Shown here: positions 1 to 6,802 of the stretch, in pieces
Position numbering within the stretch: the first letter of the stretch is position 1
How the letters are laid out: every line of letters begins with the position of its first letter
NCBI GenBank assembly: GCA_902796095.1
Contig: CADBNP010000209.1
Span: forward strand, 1 to 11,793
Length of the DNA stretch: 11,793 nucleotides
Source: an uncultured Aeromonadales bacterium
GTDB lineage: Bacteria > Pseudomonadota > Gammaproteobacteria > Enterobacterales > Succinivibrionaceae
Reading direction: 5' to 3'
Program-made: the position numbers and the translations under genes
Notes under the pieces: model-generated
Database searches by the model: none
What the model was told of the DNA's origin: nothing
Seen by the model: only the letters and a program-made list of their open reading frames with translations

Positions 1-1167
1 ATACCTTTAAAGCCTGAGGTTATTTCCGGCAACGGAAAAATACAGAAACTCACAGATCCTGCTGTTGATGAGAACGGACTCCTGCTTTTCAGTCAGAAAT
101 TTATGAAGCTGGTTTTCACAGATATCGATTCGGAGCCGTGTGTAACTTATCTCGGAAATTTCTCCGCTCCGGTGAAACTCAGAAAAAATTATTCACTTAG
201 GGAACTGAGGAGCATTATTGCCTGCGGATCCGACAATTTTAACCGCTATGATGCCATGTGGTCTCTCTACTGCAATTATTTCAGAGCTGTGGTTGAGCAG
301 GGGCAGGAGCCAGAAAATGCCGCACGGGACATTACCGATATTTTCCGAGAAATTCTGAAGTCGGGAAAATATGACGGTCTGTATCTGTCTGAACTGCTGT
401 CGGTTCCGTCTGAAATGCAGATTATGGAAATTTTTGACCGTTTTGATGTGGAAGGAATTCACAGGGGAAGAACTGCACTGAAAAAGATCCTGGCAGCAGA
501 GCTTGATCCTCTGTGGTATGAGCTTTTTGTGTCTTCATCCGACCATGATCCTTATGTATGGGATTTTGAACATTCCTGCAGAAGGTCAGCCAGGGCTCTG
601 GCTCTTGACTATCTCTGTCTTGGCAGGGGCAACAGTTTTGCCGAAGAGGTTACAAAAATTTATGATTCCTCAGACAATATGACAGATCGAATGTCTGCCC
701 TCGGCTCAGCGGTATATGCCGGACTTGACGTGGCATCTGGGCTTCTTGGAAAATACAGACAGCAGTGGCACGGCAACGGACTGATGATGGACAACTGGTT
801 CAGAGTTCAGGCTCTTGTTCCTGCGGCTGAAACTCTTGAGAAGATCCGGGAACTGATGTCAGATCCTGATTTTTCAATGAGCAATCCTAACCGTATAAGA
901 TCTCTTATTGGCTCTTTTGTAATGTCAAATCCTTACGGCTTTCACGGAAGAGGAGAAGATGCGTACAGATTCCTGACCGAAATTCTGTCGGTGCTGAACA
1001 GCAGCAATCCTCAGACTGCAGCAAGGCTGGTAGAGGCGTTTATGCAGTTCAGGAGATTCGATCAGAAACGCAGTGACTTTATGAGAAATGAACTGAACAA
1101 ACTTTCCTGCATGAAAGATCTTGCTTCGGATCTGTATGAAAAGATTACCCGCAGTCTCAAGGCATGA
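1..1167 (+). CDS. pepN: Aminopeptidase N, C-terminal part (partial)
   Basis: This is the 3' part of a gene that begins before the window; the frame is open from base 1 and ends with TGA, giving 388 residues. Alanyl aminopeptidase N (M1 family, about 870 residues in E. coli) is a cytosolic zinc peptidase that trims N-terminal residues from peptides. The visible part covers the end of the beta-sandwich domain and the helical C-terminal domain. It closely follows E. coli PepN in remembered landmarks: LGNFSAPVKL near the start, NNMTDRMSALG, WHGNGLMMDNWF, the long stretch around FSMSNPNRIRSLIGSF, and a DLYEKITRSL ending. The zinc motifs HExxH and GxMEN lie upstream and cannot be checked. An internal ATG at 103 is not the true start, because homology continues before it. 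The DUF2835 gene follows 44 bp later on the same strand. Confidence 0.96.
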   Translation: MPLKPEVISGNGKIQKLTDPAVDENGLLLFSQKFMKLVFTDIDSEPCVTYLGNFSAPVKLRKNYSLRELRSIIACGSDNFNRYDAMWSLYCNYFRAVVEQGQEPENAARDITDIFREILKSGKYDGLYLSELLSVPSEMQIMEIFDRFDVEGIHRGRTALKKILAAELDPLWYELFVSSSDHDPYVWDFEHSCRRSARALALDYLCLGRGNSFAEEVTKIYDSSDNMTDRMSALGSAVYAGLDVASGLLGKYRQQWHGNGLMMDNWFRVQALVPAAETLEKIRELMSDPDFSMSNPNRIRSLIGSFVMSNPYGFHGRGEDAYRFLTEILSVLNSSNPQTAARLVEAFMQFRRFDQKRSDFMRNELNKLSCMKDLASDLYEKITRSLKA

Positions 1168-1211
1168 GGTTTGACAGGAGCGTTTTTCCGTAGAAGCGCA
1201 GGAGGCGGATT

Positions 1212-1442
1212 ATGAACAGATATTATACCTTTTCGGTTCAGATGAGTGCCGAGCAGGTTCGCAACATTATGTACAATTCCCCGGTAAAAAGACTGTCAGT
1301 CATGACATTTGAGGGGTTAAGGCTTGAACTGCCCATCGGTCATTTTCAGAAGTTTGTGGGGTACAGTGGCATTCACGGTGTTTTTAAATTAGAATTGAGT
1401 GAGAAAAACAGTTTTGTTTCACTGGAACGAATTTCTGACTGA
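1212..1442 (+). CDS. DUF2835 family small protein
   Basis: A 76-residue protein of unknown function. The pattern matches DUF2835 as I know it: an N-terminal strand (YYTFSVQMSAEQ), a middle that ends in a (R)LELP-type motif followed by a short helix (HFQKFV), then GIHGVFKLEL and a closing FVSLERI. Members are short, about 70 residues, and in gammaproteobacteria the gene commonly sits between pepN and pyrD, exactly as here. A strong Shine-Dalgarno AGGAGG at 1200-1205 lies 6 nt before the ATG and fixes the start. There is no signal peptide or membrane segment, so it is probably cytosolic. The 67-bp gap to pyrD contains no clear terminator, so cotranscription with pyrD is possible. Confidence 0.85.
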   Translation: MNRYYTFSVQMSAEQVRNIMYNSPVKRLSVMTFEGLRLELPIGHFQKFVGYSGIHGVFKLELSEKNSFVSLERISD

Positions 1443-1509
1443 ATTCAGATATAAATCCGGACTTCATTTATTTTTTTGCTTCGCTTAGTTAACAGGTATC
1501 GGGGGCATC

Positions 1510-2532
1510 ATGCTGTTTCATTTTTATGAGCCGTTTGTAAGGCCGGTTATTTTCAGATTTGATCCTGAGTTTATACATGAAATGACCATGAGCATGCTTC
1601 ATTATTTAGGTCGTTCGCCCCTCAGTTTTCTCCTCAGTCAGAAGGTTGCCTATAAGCCTGTTGATGTCATGGGACTTCATTTTAAAAATCCGATAGGACT
1701 TGCCGCCGGACTTGACAAGAATGCTGTTGCGATTGACGGACTTGGAAAACTTGGCTTTGGTTTCATAGAGGTTGGTACTGTTACTCCTGTTCCGCAGCCT
1801 GGAAATCCTAAAAAGAGACTTTTCAGAGTTGTCCCTGCCGAAGGCATTATTAACCGCATGGGTTTTAATAATGACGGTGTTGAAGCTCTTATAAGACAGG
1901 TTGAAAAAAGCCGTTACGACGGTATCACAGGCATTAATATAGGTAAAAACAAACTGACTCCTCTTGAGAAGAGCATTGATGACTATCTTATATGCATGGA
2001 TCGGGTGTACAGATATGCAGACTATATAACCGTAAATATTTCGTCTCCAAATACTCCGGATCTTCGCCGTCTTCAGTTCGGAAATTATTTTGACACGCTG
2101 CTGAGAAGTCTTAAGAGCAAGCAGCGGGATCTGACTGAGCTTCATGGAAAGTACGTGCCGGTGGCGATCAAGGTTGCTCCGGATGTAACTGATGACGAAC
2201 TTAAGTCCATGGCTGACAGTCTGCTCAGGCATCATATGGACGGAGTCATAGCCACAAATACGACTGTAAGCCGGGATGCTGTTTATGATATGCCTCATGC
2301 ATATGAGACCGGAGGATTGAGTGGCAGACCTCTTTTAGCCAGGAGTACCGAGGTTATAAGAAAGCTTCATGATATTCTGAAGGATGAAATTCCTATTATC
2401 GGTGTGGGCGGTGTTGATTCCGTCATGTCAGCAAGAGAAAAAATGGAGGCCGGAGCCAGACTTGTTCAGATATATACCGGATTCATATATCACGGGCCGA
2501 AGCTGGTTAAGGATCTTGTAGATAACATATAG
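1510..2532 (+). CDS. pyrD: Dihydroorotate dehydrogenase (quinone), class 2
   Basis: PyrD oxidises dihydroorotate to orotate in pyrimidine synthesis and passes electrons through FMN to membrane quinones. The 340 residues match the class 2 length (336 in E. coli). The first about 45 residues (FYEPFVRPVIFRFDPEFIHE onward) form the amphipathic helical extension that marks class 2 and docks it on the membrane. The barrel follows, with GLAAGLDKN (Lys70 at the FMN site), GFIEVGTVTP, NRMGFNN, and NISSPNTPDLR, which holds the catalytic serine (Ser179, equivalent to E. coli Ser175). IKVAPD, ATNTT, GGLSGRPL and IGVGGVDS complete the FMN phosphate site. The ATG is preceded by GGGGG at 1501-1505. The gene ends at a strong terminator starting 22 bp after the stop. 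Confidence 0.97.
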   Translation: MLFHFYEPFVRPVIFRFDPEFIHEMTMSMLHYLGRSPLSFLLSQKVAYKPVDVMGLHFKNPIGLAAGLDKNAVAIDGLGKLGFGFIEVGTVTPVPQPGNPKKRLFRVVPAEGIINRMGFNNDGVEALIRQVEKSRYDGITGINIGKNKLTPLEKSIDDYLICMDRVYRYADYITVNISSPNTPDLRRLQFGNYFDTLLRSLKSKQRDLTELHGKYVPVAIKVAPDVTDDELKSMADSLLRHHMDGVIATNTTVSRDAVYDMPHAYETGGLSGRPLLARSTEVIRKLHDILKDEIPIIGVGGVDSVMSAREKMEAGARLVQIYTGFIYHGPKLVKDLVDNI

Positions 2533-2554
2533 GCGGCTCCGCCGTCCTGATGGG

Positions 2555-2592
2555 CCTCGCGGGATTTTTATTCCGTGAGGTTCTGTTTTTTT
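2555..2592 (+). terminator. Intrinsic terminator after pyrD
   Basis: The arms CCTCGCGG (2555-2562) and CCGTGAGG (2573-2580) pair over 8 bp with one G-T pair, closing a 10-nt loop. A T-rich tail with seven consecutive T (2586-2592) follows. It lies 22 bp after the pyrD stop and probably ends the pepN-side transcript. A smaller hairpin, GGCGGCTCCGCC at 2532-2543, lies just before it. Confidence 0.85.
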
Positions 2593-2637
2593 CTCTGAAA
2601 TTCTTATGCAGAACTAAAATTTCATAATGATCCAGTG

Positions 2638-2688
2638 AATGATCGGAACAGGGGTGAAGATTGAAGCGGTGGCAGTGTTCCGATTATT
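2638..2688. repeat. Inverted repeat with 13-bp arms and 25-nt loop
   Basis: AATGATCGGAACA (2638-2650) pairs with TGTTCCGATTATT (2676-2688), with one G-T pair and a perfect 9-bp core of ATCGGAACA with TGTTCCGAT. The 25-nt loop is purine-rich on the + strand. No T-tract follows, so it does not look like a terminator. It could be an operator or a structured RNA; neither is shown. Confidence 0.75.
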
Positions 2689-2724
2689 AATCTGATAATT
2701 CGAATATTTATGATCATGATTGGT

Positions 2725-2772
2725 GATTAATGATTAATCATAAATAAAGAAAAACGATTAAAGATTAATCAT
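2725..2772. repeat. Pair of 17-bp direct repeats (GATTAAWGATTAATCAT)
   Basis: GATTAATGATTAATCAT at 2725-2741 recurs as GATTAAAGATTAATCAT at 2756-2772, with one mismatch. The starts are 31 bp apart, about three helical turns. Each copy holds two GATTAAW half-motifs, and the first includes the palindrome TGATTAATCA. A further partial copy (TGATTAAT) begins near 2790. The layout resembles a protein-binding array, such as an operator or an iteron-like site, but the protein is unknown. Confidence 0.75.
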
Positions 2773-2812
2773 ATAAAAAAATCTGGTACTTGATTAATTC
2801 TTTTAGAGAAAA

Positions 2813-2844
2813 TAATATACAGATCTGATCAGATCTGTATATTA
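2813..2844. repeat. 32-bp perfect palindrome with core GATCTGATCAGATC
   Basis: The sequence is fully self-complementary around the centre 2828/2829. Its inner 16 bp are AGATCTGATCAGATCT, flanked by TAATATAC and its complement. The core packs three GATC sites within 14 bp. The same 14-bp core occurs twice more, at 3982-3995 and 4014-4027. Immediately right of it, 2841-2852 reads ATTAATCAGATC, the reverse complement of 3857-3868. Confidence 0.85.
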
Positions 2845-2929
2845 ATCAGATCGTCAGATCAGTTTAAATCAGGTGTCAGAACACAGTAAAAAGTTTCCTT
2901 AGAATATGTAAATTGATTTATTTTTAATC

Positions 2930-3011
2930 AAAAAATTTTTTTTACGAAATAATCAAGCAAAAAAAAATTTTTTGTATAAATATAATGTGATGTGAATACA
3001 AAAATTTTTTT
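2930..3011. repeat. Three A-tract/T-tract blocks upstream of zapC
   Basis: The blocks are A6T8 (2930-2943), A9T6 (2959-2973) and A5T7 (3000-3011). Their centres are 32 and 37 bp apart. Tracts of this AnTn form curve DNA and attract nucleoid proteins in general; here that is inference. The block at 2926-2938 is one base short of the IHF pattern WATCAAnnnnTTR. Confidence 0.65.
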
Positions 3012-3017
3012 ATTCTG

Positions 3018-3047
3018 TTTAAATAAATTTTTACTGTTGGATATAAT
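3018..3047 (+). promoter_or_regulatory. Likely zapC promoter
   Basis: A perfect TATAAT (3042-3047) is preceded, with an 18-bp spacer, by a weak -35 TTTAAA at 3018-3023. Transcription would begin near 3054, leaving a leader of about 26 nt. A GATC at 3050-3053 would overlap the start point, so Dam methylation could in principle affect it. Confidence 0.45.
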
Positions 3048-3079
3048 CTGATCATTGAATTTTTTTGGGAACACGACCT

Positions 3080-3646
3080 ATGCATTTTGAACCGAATCCG
3101 TCCTGGTACTGGACATACTCAGCAGAACGCAGTCGTATTCTCATCAGAGTTTTTGACGGTCAGCAGTCCCTTAGTTTTCTCTGTTCATATGATCTTTGCG
3201 ACCTGTTCAGCAGTGATGTAAAGGAGCTGGAAGATACTCCGTTCAATGTGGATGATGCATCGTTTTATTACTATGTACTCCAGTCGATTCAGGATCTTCC
3301 TTATGCTCCAATGGAGCGTCTGGAGTTGGCTCTGAATGCTGTTACTATCAGAAAATTCTATTGTAAGGGATTGAAAAGTCTGGGAAATTTAAAGAAATTT
3401 TCTCTGCTTCGACGTATGCCGATAGACTGTGAGGTCTTCTCGGTGCAGGATATGTCTAATTCCGAACCCGGGGACGTACTTGTGATTAATTCATATGAGA
3501 AATCATCTGTATGTATTGTTCTTGCAACAGGACTTTATGCTTCGGGAAGATGCTATGAATTTCTTGATATTGCTGTTATTAATAATGAAAATTTTATCCC
3601 CCTCTACAAGATGAATGTGATGCTCAAGGAGCAGGTAGGCATTTAA
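3080..3646 (+). CDS. zapC: Cell division protein ZapC
   Basis: ZapC is a cytosolic FtsZ-ring-associated protein that promotes bundling of FtsZ polymers. The 188 residues (about 180 in E. coli) match in pattern, though they are divergent: the start FEPNPSWYWTYSAERSRI corresponds to the E. coli start around W-R-W-Y-Y-D, NVDDASFYYY (56-65) corresponds to its VDDAALYF, and LELALNAVTIRKF (81-93) to its ELVLNALVAIRYL. In E. coli zapC is also directly downstream of pyrD, which supports the call. An in-frame TTG at 3065 would add five residues, but the ATG at 3080 has GGGA (3067-3070) 9 nt before it and matches the family start. It is monocistronic, between two long AT-rich spacers, with its own promoter candidate and terminator. 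Confidence 0.85.
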   Translation: MHFEPNPSWYWTYSAERSRILIRVFDGQQSLSFLCSYDLCDLFSSDVKELEDTPFNVDDASFYYYVLQSIQDLPYAPMERLELALNAVTIRKFYCKGLKSLGNLKKFSLLRRMPIDCEVFSVQDMSNSEPGDVLVINSYEKSSVCIVLATGLYASGRCYEFLDIAVINNENFIPLYKMNVMLKEQVGI

Positions 3647-3666
3647 TTTTAGTCTTTTTTTTGATG

Positions 3667-3693
3667 GACACAATCTTTTGTGTCTTTTTTTTT
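3667..3693 (+). terminator. Intrinsic terminator after zapC
   Basis: GACACAA (3667-3673) pairs perfectly with TTGTGTC (3678-3684) around a TCTT loop, followed by nine T (3685-3693). It lies 20 bp after the zapC stop. Confidence 0.9.
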
Positions 3694-3735
3694 GCCAGTA
3701 CATAGATTTAGCAAAAAAATTATTTTTAATACATG

Positions 3736-3780
3736 AAAAAAATTTTTTTGATTATATTTTTTTTCTGAAAAAATTTTTTT
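3736..3780. repeat. Two A-tract/T-tract blocks downstream of zapC
   Basis: The blocks are A7T7 (3736-3749) and A6T7 (3768-3780). Their centres are 31 bp apart, close to three helical turns. They mirror the three blocks on the other side of zapC. Confidence 0.6.
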
Positions 3781-3847
3781 ATGATATTTCAGGTTGTTTT
3801 TTATACATTTTTCCTTTGATATTTTTTAATGTATTTTTTCCTGCTTG

Positions 3848-3870
3848 TTATCCATAGATCTGATTAATCA
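3848..3870. promoter_or_regulatory. DnaA-box-like site beside GATCTGATTAATCA
   Basis: TTATCCATA (3848-3856) differs from the DnaA box TTATCCACA at one base. It abuts GATCTGATTAATCA (3857-3870), which joins the GATCTGAT half of the 14-bp palindrome to the TGATTAATCA motif seen upstream of zapC. A single one-mismatch box in AT-rich DNA can occur by chance, so binding is not established. Confidence 0.25.
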
Positions 3871-3976
3871 ATATCTTTTTCAGACTTACTCTGTCTCGTT
3901 TGATCTTCTGAGATCATTCCTGTTCTGAAAATTACGTTTTATTTTATAATTCATAATCTTTCGTGTCGCATCTGAA

Positions 3977-3999
3977 AACCTGATCTGATCAGATCGGTT
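3977..3999. repeat. GATCTGATCAGATC palindrome, copy 2
   Basis: The 14-bp core (3982-3995) is flanked by AACC (3977-3980) and GGTT (3996-3999), complementary arms interrupted by one unpaired T at 3981. The core is identical to the copy in the 32-bp palindrome upstream of zapC. Confidence 0.75.
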
Positions 4000-4008
4000 A
4001 AGCTGTTG

Positions 4009-4032
4009 CAAAAGATCTGATCAGATCTTTTG
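4009..4032. repeat. GATCTGATCAGATC palindrome, copy 3
   Basis: A perfect 24-bp palindrome centred at 4020/4021, with the core AGATCTGATCAGATCT and CAAA/TTTG flanks. Its centre is 32 bp from copy 2, about three helical turns, so a protein bound to both would sit on the same face. It lies about 190 bp before the FIST-EAL start codon. Confidence 0.8.
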
Positions 4033-4211
4033 TTCCTCTGATTCTGTGGGAAACATTCGCAAGAAAATTAATCACCTGAACCGCCCGTCATTTTTTGAAG
4101 TATTGCACATCTTTTGAATAATCAGGCATCTTTTGTTTCTTTTTGTTAGTCAAATCATAGGATTACAGTTATTTGTGTGATACTCTCATATCAGTGTAAC
4201 TGGGGTGCTTT

Positions 4212-6788
4212 ATGAAGGAATATGTATGCTTGTTTGAAAATCGCGATTCTTTCAAGCAGTTTCTCGCTGACAGTAAAGTTGATACCAATTCCAAGCTTCT
4301 TGTTTTTCTCTATTCTTCCGGTCTTTCTCCGGAGGAATCTGTAAGTAATGCCGCCTTTGTAAAATCCCTTCTTCCTTATTCCTCCATAGCCGGTTCTTCA
4401 TCCTGCAAGTTCAGTCTGAAAGGAGAAATATATCAGAGCGGAATGATGGTTCGCATCGTCTGTTTTGAAAAATCGCAGTTTGAGGTCAGATTTATTCCCT
4501 ATACCGGTGTCTGTGCCGCCGATTTGTCTCTTGATATTGTCGGCAATATGTGCAATCAGACTACCAGAGCTCTTACAATTCATGTTTCCGGCAACTATCT
4601 GAATCTTGTCGGCTTTGTTGATGAATTCAACAAGCTGGTGCCGGACATTGTTCTGACCGGAGGTCCATGTACCAGTGTCAAATCATTCTTCTGGGGTTTT
4701 GTGTTTGATGAGCATATGTCCTATATGCGTCACTTTATGGTGGTTGCCTTTTCCGGAAATGATCTTCAGGTATTCTCTTTTGTTATCAACAATGTGGAGC
4801 CTGTAGGTGATATATATGAGGTGACTGATGTTAACGGTGGTGTTGTTGAGGAGATAGCCGGGGTCAAAACTCTTGATTTCGTTAATGATACTCTGGGCAT
4901 AGATGTCACAAAAAATGACGAAACTCTCTCGCTCCTTGATCGTTTTCCTCTGATGCTGGTGGATCGGAACAACGCGCCGCGTCAGCTTATTTATAACAAG
5001 GATGAACAGTCATTTTCCGTACCTCAGGGTTTTGCACTGCGTCGCGGTGAGCGGTTCAGATGTTGTTATATGAGTTCGAGAATTGCCTATCATCACTACT
5101 GTGCCATGATTGATGAACTCAATCTCTTTCCTTCACAGGTTCTGTGGGCATTCAGCTGTTTTCTCAGACCTCAGCTGTATTCATCCATGCATCCCCAGAT
5201 AATCAAATTTATGAGCGAACAGGGGCAGGATCTGAGTTTATGCTATGTGGGAGGTGAATTTGCCAGAGAAGAAGACAGTAACGAACTTTATACAGGATCT
5301 ATTGTTTTTCTGAGTCTTACCGAGGATGCAAATGCCCATGTCAGTCAGATTGATAAATCCGGGATAAAACCTTTTCTTGCAGACGATGATGACACCAGGG
5401 ATGTTTTTGACTACGTTCTGTCCCATCAGTCTGAGGAAATTCTTTCGGCGAAGGAGGCACTTCTCAAAAAGATTTCCGAGCAGGAGAAGAAGGCTACGGA
5501 ATCTCTCTTTATTGACAAGAACACCCATATGTACAATGTGGAGAAGTTCTCCTACGACTGTGTCAAGTTTAAGTATCACAAGCTGACTCTTGTCGTCATA
5601 GAAAAGAGCATACAGCTTTCTAATTATTTCGGAAATACCGAGTATATCGATTATTACAGGCAGAATGTGAAGCTGTTTGAGGATTATCTGAGAAAGGAGA
5701 GGTTTATTTCAGATTCGGCGGAGAGTTCTCTCATTAATCTGTACTGCAATGATCTCTCCTCCTTTATCATAGCTGCCACTGATCGCATCACAACCAGCGA
5801 TTATATGGAGCTGATCAGGAATCTTTTCCTCAAGTTCAACTGCCACTATACCCATAACGGCACGGTCTGCATGAACAACTTCTTTATAGTTGTAGATCAG
5901 CAGGACGAACTGCTGGAGAAGGCCAAACTTCTTTATTCCGACCGTAAAAATGAACTTAAGCGCTTTGTGGTGTACGAGGACAGTCATGAGGCTGTAGAGA
6001 ATTTTGAAGAGTCACTGGCCGCTCTGGCTGTTGTCAACTACGCCATCGAGCATGACGGTATCGAGCCGTATTTTCAGCCTATATTTGATAATACCTGCGG
6101 TAGAACCTACAAGTTCGAGTCTCTTATGAGGATCAAGGATGCCAATGGCAAACTGTGGTTCCCTAACCAGTTCCTGCCGGTAGCCAAGGAGTTCAGACTT
6201 TATCTGCAGCTGTCCTGTGCCATGATCAACAAGGTTTTTGATCTGTTCGAGAACCGGGAGGAGTCTGTTTCCATTAATTTATCCGCTATTGACATAAATT
6301 CGGAAATGGTTACCAGCATGATCTATGATCGTCTCGGAACTCTGAAGAATCCAAGTCATTTCATTTTTGAAATTCTTGAATCAGATGCCTTTGAGGATCT
6401 GAACCTGCTTTCTGATTTTATTACCAAGCTTCGTACCTACGGTGTAATGATAGCCATCGATGATTTCGGTGCCGGTTATTCCAATCTGCTGGAAATAGTG
6501 AAGCTCAAGCCTGATATCATAAAAATCGACGGAGAGATTATCAAACATCTTTTACATGACGAGGTCAACCGTAATATAATTGACGTCATTATATTCCTGG
6601 CCAAGCGTTTCTCCGTGGATCTGGTGGCCGAGTATGCCGAATCCAAGGAACTTCAGGAATTTTTGGAAAGCAAGGGCATAAGATATTCCCAGGGGTACTA
6701 TTTTTCAAAGCCTTTGCCGTATAGTCAGATTGATGCGTATCTTGAGTCGGAACGGCGCTCCATGATAGAGCATCACAAGCCTCTTTAA
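4212..6788 (+). CDS. FIST-sensor EAL-domain cyclic-di-GMP phosphodiesterase
   Basis: An 858-residue soluble signalling protein with no signal peptide or membrane helix. Residues about 25-220 read as a FIST N domain (KLLVFLYSSGLSPEES, SIAGSSSCKFSLKGEI, LTGGPC) and about 225-395 as FIST C; FIST domains are thought to sense small ligands. A coiled linker (about 405-430) leads to a GGDEF-like region (about 434-595) that begins DKNTHMYNVEKF, but the GGDEF loop is replaced by residues around YCNDLSSF (511-518), so it should not make c-di-GMP. The EAL domain (about 605-850) keeps the full metal and catalytic set: Glu636 (ESL in place of EAL), Asn689, Glu720, Glu723, Asp750, Asp751, Lys771, Glu807, Glu810 and Gln827, with spacing close to RocR. 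It should hydrolyse c-di-GMP to pGpG. GGGG at 4202-4205 precedes the ATG. dusC follows after 14 bp. Confidence 0.88.
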   Translation: MKEYVCLFENRDSFKQFLADSKVDTNSKLLVFLYSSGLSPEESVSNAAFVKSLLPYSSIAGSSSCKFSLKGEIYQSGMMVRIVCFEKSQFEVRFIPYTGVCAADLSLDIVGNMCNQTTRALTIHVSGNYLNLVGFVDEFNKLVPDIVLTGGPCTSVKSFFWGFVFDEHMSYMRHFMVVAFSGNDLQVFSFVINNVEPVGDIYEVTDVNGGVVEEIAGVKTLDFVNDTLGIDVTKNDETLSLLDRFPLMLVDRNNAPRQLIYNKDEQSFSVPQGFALRRGERFRCCYMSSRIAYHHYCAMIDELNLFPSQVLWAFSCFLRPQLYSSMHPQIIKFMSEQGQDLSLCYVGGEFAREEDSNELYTGSIVFLSLTEDANAHVSQIDKSGIKPFLADDDDTRDVFDYVLSHQSEEILSAKEALLKKISEQEKKATESLFIDKNTHMYNVEKFSYDCVKFKYHKLTLVVIEKSIQLSNYFGNTEYIDYYRQNVKLFEDYLRKERFISDSAESSLINLYCNDLSSFIIAATDRITTSDYMELIRNLFLKFNCHYTHNGTVCMNNFFIVVDQQDELLEKAKLLYSDRKNELKRFVVYEDSHEAVENFEESLAALAVVNYAIEHDGIEPYFQPIFDNTCGRTYKFESLMRIKDANGKLWFPNQFLPVAKEFRLYLQLSCAMINKVFDLFENREESVSINLSAIDINSEMVTSMIYDRLGTLKNPSHFIFEILESDAFEDLNLLSDFITKLRTYGVMIAIDDFGAGYSNLLEIVKLKPDIIKIDGEIIKHLLHDEVNRNIIDVIIFLAKRFSVDLVAEYAESKELQEFLESKGIRYSQGYYFSKPLPYSQIDAYLESERRSMIEHHKPL

Positions 6789-6802
6789 TTAAAACTTCTC
6801 AG

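Larger units (their letters stand above)
2533..3079. other. Long AT-rich, dyad-rich spacer between pyrD and zapC
   Basis: 547 bp without a gene. In order it holds the pyrD terminator, an inverted repeat with 13-bp arms (2638-2688), short perfect palindromes ATTCGAAT (2698-2705) and ATGATCAT (2710-2717), a 17-bp direct repeat pair (2725-2772), a 32-bp perfect palindrome (2813-2844), three A-tract/T-tract blocks (2930-3011) and the likely zapC promoter. I count nine GATC sites, against about two expected by chance. No convincing ORF or known RNA family was seen. Confidence 0.8.
3647..4211. other. Long AT-rich spacer between zapC and the FIST-EAL gene
   Basis: 565 bp without a gene. It holds the zapC terminator, two A-tract/T-tract blocks (3736-3780), a DnaA-box-like site next to GATCTGATTAATCA (3848-3870), and two GATCTGATCAGATC palindromes (3977-4032). 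I count nine GATC sites. The last 180 bp are T-rich; a possible extended -10 (TG-T-GATACT, 4176-4184) lies 28 bp before the next ATG but has no good -35. No ORF with a ribosome binding site was seen. Confidence 0.75.

Noticed and set aside
1606..2298. 230-codon minus-strand frame opposite pyrD
   Set aside because: It lies wholly inside pyrD, whose full-length family match is certain; the composition is that of antisense translation and there is no ribosome site.
2813..2844. 32-bp palindrome as an intrinsic terminator
   Set aside because: It has AT-rich arms, no T-tract on either side, and lies far from the pyrD stop, which already has a terminator.
2725..2862. CRISPR array or mobile-element ends
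   Set aside because: There are only two 17-bp repeats with a 14-bp gap, no transposase or target duplications, and no spacer-like unit series.
2530..4211. Chromosomal origin of replication (oriC)
   Set aside because: Only one DnaA box with one mismatch is visible, and none of the usual neighbours (dnaA, dnaN, mnmG, rpmH) is present; kept only as a low-interest possibility.
5238..5987. Minus-strand frames opposite the FIST-EAL gene
   Set aside because: They are shadows of a long gene with recognisable domains on the other strand.
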